A stretch of DNA of 64,000 nt from Catonia carolina (lineage: Eukaryota; Arthropoda; Insecta; Hemiptera; Achilidae). Positions 1 to 11,930 of this stretch are shown here, piece by piece. Under the pieces are notes generated by a model that was not told the DNA's origin, searched no databases, and saw nothing but the letters and a program-made list of their open reading frames with translations. The translations under genes and the position numbers were made by a program. Each line of letters begins with the position of its first letter. Position 1 is the stretch's first letter. Location: contig JAQMRL010000003.1 in NCBI GenBank assembly GCA_035578175.1, positions 103,652,969-103,716,968 of the forward strand. Direction: 5' to 3'.

Positions 1-1017
1 GCGTTACCTGTTTTTATACCTGCGGTCTAATAGTGTATGAATCAATCTAGACCCTTCTAACACTTTCTCCGCTTTATCAGAATATTATAGAAGGAATCAA
101 AATAAAAACAAACATTTCTACTAGTTTCGATTTCTAATTAAAATATTTCATCCAATTATCGTTGTGACGAAACACTTAATTCTTACAATGAATAATTTTT
201 CCCTTAAATATTTCTAGTTTTTAGTTGTTATTTCAGTTTTAAGTTTAAATTTCTTTAAAAAAATACTATTATAAATTCTATCCCATTGTATTAAATGAGC
301 TAATTTCTGTCAAAATATTTAGACATTCTAACTTTAATCAGATTCTTATCTGAATCTTTTCCTATCCGGTGTGCCTATATATAGTCCGACACGTCTTCTG
401 TCTTTGAATCTTTTCAAGTTTTCGCCCTCATAAAATTTCTTGTTACTATTAGCTGATAAAATAGTCTATATAAATCTTTATTAGTCGACGACCATTTTGT
501 GGAATAGCAGAATGCGTACAATTGTATCTGTCTGATATTCCCGTTCCAATTTTAGCTCCATTTTTATTAGGTATACTTTAAAACATTTTTCTGTTGTTGT
601 TTTTTAATATCGGCAATTGCGTTTATTTATTATTACTTATGTAAAATAAATTATACTCTTACTTCTAAATAATAAATACATATTAGGGAACTGACAAAAA
701 TAATTCACATCGTTAAATCTAGTCACTAAGATAGTCTAAAAACTCCTGTTCCGAATGTAAGGCGTGTTTTGTTAAAATCTTTATAGTTTTATGATCAAAA
801 TTTTAAGATTTTTTGGTAATTTATGAAAGAAACTAATGAAACTATCTGTAATAATTTTTCTAACTAGGAGTTCACTGCGACTTCGTATCGTAATTTGTTC
901 TTCAAGTAGTAATTAATAAACAATTCTGAATTTTATTTTTGGAATTTAAAAACCTCAAAAATATATGCAGACGGCAGTGGAAGAATTTTGAATCCCATTG
1001 GGAGAGAAGAAGAGACT
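1..1017. other. AT-rich stretch, nothing recognised
   Basis: Very AT-rich sequence with frequent stops in all frames. I see no coding motif, RNA gene or named repeat. Confidence 0.5.
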
Positions 1018-1740
1018 TTTTTCTTTTTTTTATCCGAGGCGGCGAGAAAACTCATGTTCACTCCCTCACGATGGGAGAAGTAGTGTTATACTCAATTGAG
1101 GCGTCCTCGTCCAGCCCCAAGGAGGCCGCAACCACCTTACCAACCAAAGACCCGCCGCCTGGCTGCTTAACCCGACATCAGCAAACAACCCTCCACCTCC
1201 CTCGGAACTGTTTATATAGTACTACAAGGGAAATATCAGGTTAAAAAAAATTACATACTGTCAGCGTGGCGTGGAAGGGAACCGTAGGCTAATTCCCCTC
1301 TCGCTGTCACTGACCAACACTCACTTTCTCACTTTCATTCATTTCTTTCATCACCAGCTCAGGAAATTAGTGTACCTACCTTACGTACTGAGATTGGGAC
1401 AGGATTGATTCACTGTGGGAGAGGGCGATCCCACTGATCTCCATATATCTCCTCCCGACCACCCTCTCCGCAAACTGAGCGACCAACTCTCTGAGCTCTC
1501 CTCATCCTGCAGCATCGCTGCCCCTACTCTCTCTGGGATCCACTGTGCAACGCCTATCTTCTCAGATGTCTCCATTCTGTCGAGGCCAAAATAGGGACAT
1601 ATTTTAAAAATTTGCGAAATGGATTCCTCTTCACTATCGCACAGTCGACATTTCGGTACTTCATGAAGTTTGAACCTAGTCAAATATGCCGCAAAACAAC
1701 CATCCATTAATCCGATAAATCCCAGTTACCTGACCTCGGT
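1018..1740 (-). mobile_element. LINE 3' end: RNase H remnant plus 3' UTR and A tail
   Basis: Reading the minus strand, 1740-1381 encodes the end of a LINE ORF2 RNase H region. It carries a FAAYLTRFKL segment followed by the Cys pair CRLC and an ICP motif, typical of R1/Jockey-type ORF2 C-termini, with an in-frame stop just before it. About 360 bp of 3' UTR follows, ending in an A/G-rich tail (T-rich on the plus strand, about 1018-1035). The UTR part at 1030-1245 is nearly repeated at 16645-17290, which shows it is a transposed family. The copy is 5'-truncated and non-functional. Confidence 0.7.
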
Positions 1741-2459
1741 CTCATGCGTGTGAAATTAAGAAATGTGATATTAAACTGATGTACGCAATTCATATGTATA
1801 TTTATTTTAAGGACCTTTCGGTGGAAGTACTGTTAATTTTTTTATTTCCTCTGTTTAGTGATTTCATGTATTTTCCCATTTCTTATCCACAGATTATTTT
1901 CTTTTAATTTACCCTGGCGGTGCAGTTATAAATATTTAGTACTTAATACAGTTAACCATATAAGGAAAATATTGTTAAATACACACTCGAACATTTAATT
2001 ATGATACTTTACATATTAATAACTTATCAAAAACAAGAATGTTAGAATTTTTTTGTATTTGGTCTGATATTAGGTATACTTTGAACCCATGCGGGTTGTA
2101 CGGGGACTTAATACTAAATAACTTCCGTATTTTTATCACAGCTTACGGAACGGATGTACTACTTGTTTACACAAATTTTTATGTAATAGGTTTGTTATCT
2201 TACGGAGAAATTTCATTCATAATGTGTTAATTCTACCTAGAAAATGCTGATTGACCACTTGGTAAAAATTTGTAAAACGTTTTACAGTATTTAAAGTGTT
2301 TAAAAATGTATTAAAAAGTTTTAATAACAGAAGATAGTAGGCTTATTATAATAATATTATTAACGTTTTTTAACCTTTATTCAAAAAATTCTTAATCTGT
2401 AAGATACAATCAGTGAATGTGATAACACAAAATATGAAAAAGTTAACATGATAAAAAAA
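1741..2459. other. AT-rich stretch, nothing recognised
   Basis: Short ORFs such as the one at 2039-2230 have no recognisable domain, and composition matches the surrounding non-coding DNA. Confidence 0.45.
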
Positions 2460-3030
2460 CGTGAGTGGAGACAATCCAGTGACAGAACTCCGACGTGAAT
2501 AAATAAGTGCAGCATTTAGATCACTGTAATGGATAGTCAGTTATAGTACTGAGTTAATTGATAAGATCTCGGCTCTATCGACGTTTTAGTCGTCTTAGTG
2601 GATTGTTTGGGAGAGTCTGCGTAGTCAGATTTAAAATGAATGGGTTATGGTGGTTCGTGAGTTTCTTCCTAAATTTTATATCTAGTTTAAAGAAAACGTC
2701 ATTTATGTAGGATACGTTTAGGTTTGAGTGTAGCTTTTTATTGGTTACGTAATAAGGGGCATTTTCTATTGTTCGTAAAAGCTTTGATTGAAAACGCTGA
2801 ATTTTTGCTAATACCGATGGTTTTGCACAGCAGTAAAGTTGACTGTCATAGCCTTATATTGGTCGAAGGTAGGAGCTGTAAATAGTTAATTTAGATCTAG
2901 TTGGTAACTCGGATTTACTTGAAAGAAGTCTGTACAACTGTTTGAACCTGTCTTGGAGTGCGTTTCTTTTTTTATCCACGTTTACATTCCACGTGAGCCT
3001 CTTATCTAGATATAAACCTAGATAACGGAT
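2460..3030 (-). pseudogene. Jockey-like LINE ORF2 C-terminal remnant
   Basis: Minus-strand translation across shifting frames gives the C-terminal region of a Jockey-clade reverse transcriptase. It shows a WNV.VDKK segment, a CAKPS motif, FQSK.LRTI.NAPYYV.N and a terminal RRLKR before a stop at about 2582. The order and spacing match the family. At least one internal stop and some frame changes mark it as dead and 5'-truncated. A sister fragment lies at 32640-32940 on the plus strand. Confidence 0.7.
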
Positions 3031-3878
3031 AGATATTAACTTATTTTACGAAATCTTTTTAGAATTATTTTTATAATGTACAGTTTACCTTACACTAGGC
3101 CTACCTACCTATGGTTCCCCATGTCCTGGGATAGGACAATACAGTTAATCTCTTTCAAACACAGGTCGTCTAGATTCAAAGTACTTGGATGTGAGCTCAT
3201 ATATTTGAAGGTGCAATCATTTTCTTCGTGTACTGCCTACTGTCGCTTAAATGCCATTTCGAAATTTAACTTTAAACTATACAATGTTCCGTGTACTTTC
3301 ATAATTTTAGAGAAGCAGGTTGTAGAGTTTTTGAAGCCGTAATAACAGAAATATATTTGAAATAGGTTTTTGTAGCTTTGTGCTAAGGAGTAAAATGGTT
3401 GTTTATGGCACTGTAGTTGCGGATTTGTTTAGGGAAATTCGCTGCCTTTTTGTGCGTCTCTATATTTTTTCCCGAACATAAAATTGTCAAACGTCTAGTG
3501 ACATTCTTGAAAATCTTTGAACAATTGTTCAGTCGAATTGATATTATTGTTATTGGTATTTATGTATATTATCATCAGTTTTAATTGATAGTTTTGGTAA
3601 ATTTTATGTGAAAATTAGAATCATATAAAATGTGTCATAGAATGATTTTTTAACATTAAAGCCCTTTAATTATTCGACAATAGGTTCTAGGAAAATAGAA
3701 CAAGCGATAAGACAAATGAATGTGTTAGAAAGAACAAACAAAAAAATTTGAATTAATCTAGGTTTTACATTTGGAAATACAAAGGTGCTTTGATTATCCG
3801 AACCGTCCGTTACTCAACTATAAGCTAAAGTTTGTCAGCCTAATTATCTATTAAACAATTAGGTTATATTACGTTGTT
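3031..3878. other. AT-rich stretch, nothing recognised
   Basis: No domain, RNA or repeat family was recognised. A 'ttgattatccgaaccgtccg' segment near 3790 resembles the pogo-like MITE that follows and may be part of a second, decayed copy. Confidence 0.4.
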
Positions 3879-3880
3879 TA

Positions 3881-3970
3881 CAGTGCAGTGTATCATATTA
3901 CAATATTTAGTTTATTTGATTATCAGAACCGCTCTGGTCCCAAATAGTTCGGATAACTGACGCTGCACTG
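3881..3970. mobile_element. 90-bp pogo/Tigger-like MITE
   Basis: A 90-bp element bounded by inverted CAGTGCAGTG / CGCTGCACTG ends and flanked by TA on both sides (3879-3880, 3971-3972). The right part contains a 'CGGATAACTGACGCTGCACTG' type end, reminiscent of pogo/Tigger termini. There is no coding capacity. The superfamily assignment is inference from the termini and TA target. Confidence 0.6.
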
Positions 3971-4942
3971 TAATACCATAAATTTGTTGTTACAATAGTA
4001 TGAATTCTTGTTTCTTTATTAACGTTTATGCATTTCAGTACATCTTTTTATTAACGCCCTACAATACATTTAACTATAAATTCAAAGGCTCATGGTTCGA
4101 ACTACAAAAATAAAAGCAATTTAAATAACGCGTAACTAACTTTTTGTATTTTATATATCCAATCTACTCTTGTTCTGTTTTCTTTCACGTAATAAACTTG
4201 AGCCATTTCTCGCAATTAAGCAGTCACTTTTCATCTTGATATTTTGTTTTCTTGTCGACCTTGTCGTTAATTTTATGGAATACCATCTACCCTGTTACCG
4301 TTCCGTTTTTATATTTTATTTATCATTACTAGTACTGATGTTATTACCTTTAGTTAAGTTTTTTAAATAGGAAAGGCATTTATTGCTTTCATTATTAATC
4401 GTCCAACTTTTGTTGTATGTTTTTTAATTTGGATTGTTAGTTGATTATTGTTGTTCCTAGAAGAAAGATTTGTTGTTGTGTTCCGTGTATCGGTTAAACA
4501 TTTAAGTGTTCAACGCTAAGCACATATGTTGTACGCTTTTGTTGTTTTTTCTTGACGAGTTCAAAATTCTGCTCGGCATCTACTGGTCTAGAGGCAAGGT
4601 TACCGGGTAATTTCCTTTAATAAGACCTACTCGACCAGATTACAACGATACTAGAGAACTTCTACAGATTGTTTTACAGTATTATCAAGTTCATTTTGTA
4701 TCTTCTGTATTTAAAAAATCCGAATTACATTATAAATTTCCTGCATTGTTTTTATCATCTTTACTTTGTCTTTATCAAGTTTACTTTTTTTTTCTTGTGA
4801 AATCATCTCATGTGAAATATCAAACGTTTCTCGATTTATTAAATCGCTTATTGTCTCAGTTAATCGATTTGAATGCAAGAACTTGTTAAATTATAAAATG
4901 CGTCTTTTCTTAATAGTTTTTAAAGTTTCATCTAGTTTAAAA
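3971..4942. other. AT-rich stretch, nothing recognised
   Basis: Short T-rich ORFs (for example 4170-4370, 4766-4966) have low complexity and no domain. Confidence 0.45.
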
Positions 4943-5750
4943 ATCAAGTATGAAACATTCACTTGACTTTCTCTTGCCAATTTAAGTAATAAAAAACATA
5001 ACCTTAATTTAATCATGAGTGAATGACGATAAATGAAAATCACTATTTGACGCTAAACTAAATACTTTAAAAACGTGGGTGATAGGGGCTGTAGAATGGA
5101 AGAGGATAGAAGCTTTTGAAATGTGATGTTATAGGAAAATGTTAAAGATTAGGTGGGTGGACAAAATAAGTAATTTAGAGGTTCTTAGACTAGTGGGCCA
5201 TATCTTAAGACATCCAGGTATTAATCTATCAGTAATGGAGGGTAATATTGAGAGAGTGAATTGTAAGGGGAGGCAAAAGTTAGAATATAAAAAGCAAATT
5301 ACATAAGATGTAGGGTGTTACAGGTATGTAGATATGAAACGACTTGCGCAAGATAGAACATCAAATCAGTTGCATCAGTCAATTTGCATCAAATCAGTCG
5401 AGAGACTGATGACTAAAAACTAAAAATTGTAGGTTTTTTAATTTTCTGTAATTTTAGTCTCATATTGTGTATTTTGTCTAAGGTCGCAATCTTTTAAAAA
5501 AGTTACCACTAGAGTAATATGCCACTTGCGGATTCTGTAGAGCGCAAAAATGTTGTAAATAAGACGGTTTGAAAAAAACTTACGAGCCGTTTAAAAAATC
5601 ATGTGAAAAATTTCACGAATAAACTACAATTTCGGGTTGACCGATTTTAATGAAAATTTAAACTTCGTACAATATTTCGTTCTTGAGATATTTTTTTCAT
5701 ATATGAAAGACCAATCTAAATCGGAAGAAAGAATTTCATACATCAAGAAA
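4943..5750 (-). repeat. Family A repeat, diverged copy split by a LINE
   Basis: Positions 4943-5080 and 5425-5750 match the minus orientation of family A (compare 11037-11930). The first segment carries the CTTTCTCTTGCC terminus and the CATGAGTGAATGACG region. The second carries the GTTGTAGG module and the CACGAATAAACTAC segment. A LINE 3' end occupies the gap. Confidence 0.65.
5081..5424 (+). pseudogene. LINE RT C-terminal/3' end fragment
   Basis: Plus-strand translation gives a W.DKISN.EVLRLVGH.LRHPG segment, then a basic GRQKLEYKKQI segment and DVG.Y.YV.MKRLAQDR, ending in a stop. This is the usual C-terminus of arthropod non-LTR endonuclease-reverse transcriptases. It is preceded by no RT core, so it is 5'-truncated, and it lies inside a family A copy. 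A degenerate ATCAAATCAGT-type direct repeat occurs at its 3' end. Confidence 0.7.
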
Positions 5751-5864
5751 ACAATAAAGGGCCTATAACAAATTTGGTTGGATTTAATAAATAAGGTTAA
5801 TTATAGAATGATGAACTGAAAAAACCGAATTGTACATCATTGACATATCGTATTTATAGACATA

Positions 5865-6784
5865 CGAGGTGTGGCTATTAACGAGACTGACGTAAAAAAA
5901 TTTATTTTAATTTTATACATAGTCACTTATTGTCACCTTCAATATACACTCCTCTATCCGTACAACGCTCCATGCGAATTTTCCATTGTTGGAAACCGTG
6001 CTGGAAGTCATCTTCTGTCAGCTCCTTCAGGACACATGCCGCTGTCTCTTTTACAGCTTCCACAGACTCAAATCTTGTCCCTTTTAATGCAGATTTCATC
6101 TTAGGGAACAGGTAGAAGATAATAACATGTGATGAAACGTGGTTTTTTACTTATGATCCGTAAACGAAGCGCCAATCCTTGCACTGGAAGAGCCGAACTT
6201 CACCGATAGCCAAAAAAGTTCTAATGAGCAAATCAAAATTTAAAGCAATGATGATTGTATTTTTATATCCATGGGATAAAACCATTCACTAAGTACCTTC
6301 ACTGGGTTCCCTAAGGTCAAACAATTAATCAATATTACTACCTTGAGGTACTTTCTAAACTACGTCAAAGAGTAAGGAAAAGCGCCCCGAAATGTGGAAG
6401 GACAAATCATGGGTTCTCCACCAAGACAATGCGCCAGCTCATTCCGCGTTATCGGTCAAGAGGTTCCTAGCCAAGTATCAGCATCTCAGTGTTATAACAT
6501 CCACCTTATTCACCAGATCTTTCACCATTTGACTTCTACCTGTTCCTCAAGATGAAATCTGCATTAAAAGGGACAAGATTTGAGTCTGTAAAAGAGAAAG
6601 CGGCACGTGTCCTGAAGGAGCTGATAGAAGATGACTTCCAGCACTGTTTCCAACAATGGAAAATTCGCATGGAGCGGTGTAGGGATAGAGAAGGAGTGTA
6701 TGTTGAAAGTGACAATTAGTGATGATGTATAAAATTAAAATTAATTTTTTTACGTCAGTCTCGTTATTTAATAGCCACACCTCG
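5865..6784 (+). mobile_element. Snap-back mariner-like element with duplicated 3' arm
   Basis: TA-flanked element (5863-5864 and 6785-6786) with CGAGGTGTGGCTATTAA-type termini. The centre and right side encode a degenerate mariner transposase on the plus strand: TCDETWFFTYDP near 6131, HQDNAPAHS near 6420, SPDLSPFDFYLF near 6508, then the C-terminal FQQWKIRMERC region. Several stops break the frame. The left arm (5863-6118) is an inverted copy of the right arm (6533-6786), about 255 bp each. The usual 5' half of the gene, with its N-terminal HTH, is replaced by a mirror image of the 3' end. It is non-autonomous and could transcribe into a long hairpin. Confidence 0.85.
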
Positions 6785-6786
6785 TA

Positions 6787-8381
6787 TATTGTCGGTAATG
6801 CTGCGTGCGGTTAATATAATACAATGATACAATACAACTTTTTTGTTTGTAAGAATTTAAATATTTTCTATCATGTATATAAATATATTTCAAGTTGCAT
6901 TTACCGATGCATATGGACGACTGGAACATTATAAAAAGGTTTCATTTTACAATGCACTTTCCCTTTTTGTCATTGTCATTTTATACAGACTGCTACGATA
7001 ATGAATGTTACATAGAGTAATGTATGTAGGTATCTCATGTTTTCAGTTTAGATAGACATTTTGTTAAGTGACACATAAAGTTCATTCTATTTTTCTTTTC
7101 TCGTTTTCTTTAAGATATAAAGTAACGTAATATTCTCAACATAATGTCTTCTCGTTTCTAACTAAATTGAAGTCAGTGTATATAGAAGTAGCTTTTAAAG
7201 TATATAATATACTTTAAAAAGTGGGTCACATCTTTAATTCCATTTCATCCCTGCTGTGATGAGCTCAGCTATAAAATTCACCCACTTGCTTAGAAAGCGA
7301 TCGATTAAAGATAAAAAATATATATAAGTAAATGGGTGAAATTATATAGCGTCAGTCTTTAATAAACTATTTAAGATTTATTTTACTGTGTTTTTTATTT
7401 TAAAATTAAAATGTCGGCGACAGATTTTTCCGATATCAGCTTTGTATTTTGTTTACGTTTCTCTTGAGTAGTTTTTAATTTCATCAGAATAAAATAAGTC
7501 GTGATCTTTTTAAAACAATTCAAAGGTTTTTATAATAATATTTTATTTTATTACAGCTGTGAACTCAAAAACGGTATATTAAATTTAAAAAAGGTAAATG
7601 TAATTAATGAAATAAAATACGGTCACTAGCACACAAGTGTTTACTTATGCTAGTGACACCAAAGTAAAAATTATGTTAAGATTAGATTAATTATATCTTG
7701 TCAAGAGAAGAAGTAAGAAGGCAATTGTGTTTTTTAAAAGTTATATAAATAGGTTTTGGTAAGTAAATGTGTTGTAAAGTCAAAGCGACATTTTCTGGCC
7801 TGGAGGTCTAACTCACGGTTAAATAAAAAAGTCAAAAATGTTTATTCAAAATTTAATTTAAATTTACCTAGATGAAATTTTATTTGATTTGATACTTAGG
7901 CCTATAATATTTACACTCTTTTATAGAATTTTAATTTTTGACAGTATGTTAAGACGACATTGATGATAAGTAATTTTTTTCAAACAGGAAACTTATGATA
8001 ATCATGTCAGTTAATATAATTTCGTTGGTTACGTTTCCTTAATATGGATTAAAATATTTATAAATATAAATATAAACGTTTTTACGTTAGAAATAGGCCA
8101 TGTGGAGGAAATAACTTAAAAAGATAACAATACTCAACAGTCAAATTCCCCGCGGGATGTAAAATAAATTATTATAGCTTACCCTGTGTCTCTCTATAAA
8201 CGTCTAGAAAAATTTTTTTTTGACTTCTGAGGTAAGTTCATGAATTGAGATCCCAAACAAGTCGGTTTTCTTTACGAGCATTGTTTTAAAAGCCAAGAAA
8301 AACATAATTGATGCAGGCAATTGTTAGTTCATTGTCAAACTTTTCTTTTATGATGACCTATCAATAATGCGTAGGCATTTA
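6787..8381. other. AT-rich stretch, nothing recognised
   Basis: About 1.6 kb of AT-rich DNA with no coding motif, RNA gene or recognised repeat family. Confidence 0.45.
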
Positions 8382-9048
8382 CGAGGTAGAGTCAAAAAGT
8401 TCCCGGAATGGTCTTGTACAGTCAAGCATTTCTTCGCTGGAAGGGAAATTCTTGTTTGGGAGGTTTGAATCACTACTAGGCAAAGTGCTGTCCTGTTCAG
8501 CAAGCAGTTGGAGTTAGTTTCCTGCGTGCGGTATATGATATTTTAGACGTATTTTTTTTCTTTCGTCAGATTGTGTAATTTTGTTGTCAGAGCAGCGTGC
8601 CAATATCAAATTCTATGTATTGCTGAAGAAATCACGCTCGGAGACTTTTGAAATGCTGAAGGAAGCGTACGGAAAGGATGCGACGAAGAAAACGGTAGTT
8701 TACGAGTGGCACAAGCGTTTTCGTGACGGTTGCACAAAAATTGAAGATGACGTTCGAACTGGGCGGCCTTCCACTTCCACCACTGATGAAAATGTTAACC
8801 GTGATCCCTAATGATGAAATAATACCGTGCAAAGACCAATCAATTTCACCACTCTGAAACACCATTCATATTCTCCCGATCTTGCACCACCGGATTTTTA
8901 CCTGTTTCTACGGCTGAAAATGACATTGAAGAGACGTCGTTTTGCTGATTCGTCAAAGGTGATGGAAAATGCGACGAAACAGTTGATGAAACTTTCGAAA
9001 AACGGCTTTGAGGACTGTTTCCAACAATTGTATGAACGGTGTGGAATT
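8382..9048 (+). mobile_element. Internally deleted mariner-like element, 3' end lost
   Basis: A mariner-type terminus (CGAGGTAGAGTCAAAAAGTT, preceded by TA at 8380-8381) is followed by untranslated sequence. A transposase N-terminal region lies at about 8581-8811: EQRANIKF.VLLKKSRSETFEML, then the second HTH segment with YEWHKRFRDG and GRPSTS. After a junction at about 8812-8830 the frame resumes in the C-terminal region with YSPDLAPPDFYLF, which carries the third catalytic Asp context, and FQQLYERC. Everything between, including the first two catalytic Asp residues, is missing. No right terminus is seen; a family A copy abuts the end at 9049. Confidence 0.85.
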
Positions 9049-9942
9049 ACTTTCTCTTGCCTATATGAATGTATAGGAAGGAAAGTATCGTTTTCATGTC
9101 GATTTTTCAAAATCGAGTTTTCACCGGATCTACACGTTTTCAGACCCCCTGAACCCAAAAAACAAGTATTTAGCGATTGGTGTGCGTGTGTGTGTGTGTG
9201 AACAATATTTCAAAAACGGAACATCGTACGAAGTTGATAATTGAAACTTAGGTTAGATACTACTACCGGACCCGACACGAACATTTTCATCAAAATCTGT
9301 CAACCGGATGTAGTAGTTTATTCGTGTAATTTTTCACTTTTTGCGATTTTCTCAAAAATGGCTCCTACGAGTTTCTTTAAAATCGCTTCATTTACAAAAA
9401 TTTTTATGCTCTACAAGATAAGATAGGCGCCATGTCTGCTGAAATTTTTTAAAAAGGCTGTTTTCTCGTTAATTTTCTTTTTATTGCGGCTTTAATATAC
9501 GTTTAAGCGCAAAAATGTACGTAATAAAAATTGTAGAGAATTTAAAATCCTACAACTTTTATTTCAAACATTTTTTTGTATAACGCTTAAATTAGTGGTA
9601 ATTAGCGATTTTCTATTTTTTTCTCACGACGAGTAAAAATCGATTTTTTAAGATTTCAGCCTTAGTATGCATTTTATGACAAAAATGTATATAATCAAGT
9701 TTATAGGAAATTAAAAGATGTACAACTTTTATTTGCAGAATTTTTCTCTACAGAGCCTAGTTTAGCGTGAAAGAGGGATTTTCCGTATTTTTAAGCTGAA
9801 CTGAGGTTGATTTTCACTTCACTTCTTTCACTCATGATTAAAATAAGATAATGTTTTCTTACTAATGTTAGGTTATATTGTTAATTATTTGCATTGGCAA
9901 GAGAAAGTCGGAAGGTATGAGTGATTCACACCAGATTTTTTT
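9049..9942 (+). repeat. Family A repeat, full length
   Basis: Runs from ACTTTCTCTTGCC to GGCAAGAGAAAG...CACACCAGATTTTT. It contains a (GT)n tract at about 9181-9201, the GACACGAACATTTTCATCAAAATC region, and two related internal modules with GTTGTAG/CTACAAC inverted motifs. It is inserted at, or fused to, the 3' end of the mariner remnant. Short ORFs inside are shared between copies because the DNA is shared; they show no domain. Confidence 0.85.
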
Positions 9943-10036
9943 ATAATACTTTTTGTTACATTTTTATTTTATTGGGTCTATGAATACGAATTTCCATTTT
10001 GAAAAAAAAAACGACTTTAACAGATTTCTATGTTCA

Positions 10037-10041
10037 TTAAC

Positions 10042-10049
<8 letters not shown>
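10037..10049. repeat. Target site duplication of family C SINE (left copy)
   Basis: TTAACATAATATA, repeated exactly at 10389-10401. The duplication supports retroposition of the SINE between the two copies. Confidence 0.8.
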
Positions 10050-10080
<31 letters not shown>

Positions 10081-10388
10081 TAATCCCTAATTTGTGTACG
10101 TTGCAATCTGTTCAATTCAGAACAATAAGCAACCCAATGAGACGAGGATGAGGTGTATGACGTGCAAATGAGGTGTAGTCTTGTACAGACTCAGGCCGAC
10201 CATTCCTGAGAGAGTATGGTTAATTGAACCCCAACCATCAAAGTGCACGGGTAACCACTGTCCGGCATTCAAATCCGTATAAAAGTAACTACTTTTACTA
10301 GGATTTGAACCAGGATGATCGTCTCCGAAAATCAGCTGTTAAACAGCTGATTTTGGCGACGACTTTACCTCTAGACCAACCCGGTGGG
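10050..10388 (-). mobile_element. Family C tRNA-derived SINE with AT tail
   Basis: On the minus strand the element starts with a tRNA-like head. Its box A is TGGTCTAGAGG (10368-10378) and its box B is GGTTCAAATCC (10301-10311). A body ends GGGATTACAAAA followed by an (AT)n tail (10050-10076). A 13-bp target duplication TTAACATAATATA flanks it (10037-10049 and 10389-10401). Related copies are at 21098-21398 and 31213-31383. Confidence 0.88.
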
Positions 10389-10401
10389 TTAACATAATAT
10401 A

Positions 10402-11036
10402 CTAAATGAACATAATATATTAAATGAAAAATTACTTCTATGGTTTGGAATTCGCGAAGTCACTGCGGCTTTATGTAATTAATTTTATGAAATAAAAATA
10501 AGAATAAATAAGAATTTTATCATAAAGCGAATTTTTTTTAATATTAGCTGATTTAATTACTAGAATTATTTTATTTAAATAATATTATTTAACAATTATC
10601 AGTATTTTAATTTATTACTAATGTATTAAAATTACAGTAATTATCATAAGTACTGTGGTATTTGCATTACCTAGTGTTCCTTGTAATTAATCTTATCGTC
10701 TTCCTGATCTCCTTGGTTATTAATTTGTACTGATTACAGTTTACGCTTTAGGTGCCAAATTGTCCCCTGATTCTAAACCAATTTCTTATTTTTTATACAA
10801 AATCTTTAACGCAGTTTTAAATGAAAAATAACGTAGGTTGTAAAACTCCGTAACTCGAGTTCATATTACCTTGAACAAAAGATTTCTGTCATACAAGAAA
10901 ATTTGCTATAAGTAAAATCATATATCTTGAACCTGTTAGTATTTTTTTTTATATCCATTTACAAACTTACTAAGTACTTTTCCTTTAAAACTATTTAAGA
11001 GGTTTATGACAACCTGTGATTAGTGAGATTATAAGT
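10402..11036. other. AT-rich stretch, nothing recognised
   Basis: No coding motif or recognised repeat was seen between the SINE and the next family A copy. Confidence 0.45.
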
Positions 11037-11930
11037 AAAAATCTGGTGTGAAACACACACAACTTTCTCTTGCCATTGCAAATAATTAACAATATAACCT
11101 AACACTATTAATAAAACATTGGAAATAAAAAAAAACATAACCTTATTTTAATCATGAGTGAATAATGCAAATGAAAATCAACCTCAGTTTGGCTTAAAAT
11201 ACGCAAAATCACTCTTTCACACTAAACTAGGCTCTGTAGAGAAATATGCTTTAAATAAAACTTGTAGATCTGTTAATTTCCTATAAATTTGATTATATAC
11301 ACTTTTGTCGTAAAACATACTAAGGCTGAAATCTTTTTAAAAAATCGATTGTTTTACACGTTTTCGTGAGAAGAAAACAGAAAATCGCTAATTACCGCTA
11401 AACTAAGGGTTATACAAATAAAAGTTGTAGGATTTTAAATTCTCTACAACTTTTGTTGTATACATTTTTCCGCTAAAATTAATATTAAACGCGCAATTTA
11501 AAAAAAAACAATCGTTTACGAGAAACAGCCTCTCCAAGAATTTCAGCAGATATGGCGCCTACCCTATATTGTAAAGCATAAAGAATTTAGTAAATGAGGC
11601 GATTTTTTAAAAAAATCGTGGGACGCGTTTTTGAGAAAATCGTAAAAAAGTTAGATATTACACGAGTCAACTACTACTTTCGGTTCACCGATTTCGATAA
11701 AAATGTTCGTGTCGGGTCCGGTAGGGGTGTCTAACTTAAGTTTCAAGTTCGTACGATGTTCCGTTCTTGAGATATTTTGTTCACACACACAGACCAATCG
11801 CTAAAAACATGTTTTTTGGGTTCAGGGGGTCTGAAAACGTGTAGATCCGGTGAAAACTCGATTTCGAAAAATCGACATGAAAACAATACTTTCCTTCCTA
11901 TATATTCATATAGGCACGAGAAAGTAAAAA
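11037..11930 (-). repeat. Family A repeat, full length, minus orientation
   Basis: Plus strand reads AAAAATCTGGTGTGAAACAC...CTTTCTCTTGCC at the left and GGCACGAGAAAGTAAAAA at the right, the reverse of 9049-9942. Length is about 894 bp, equal to the first copy, which supports these boundaries as the true ends. Confidence 0.85.
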
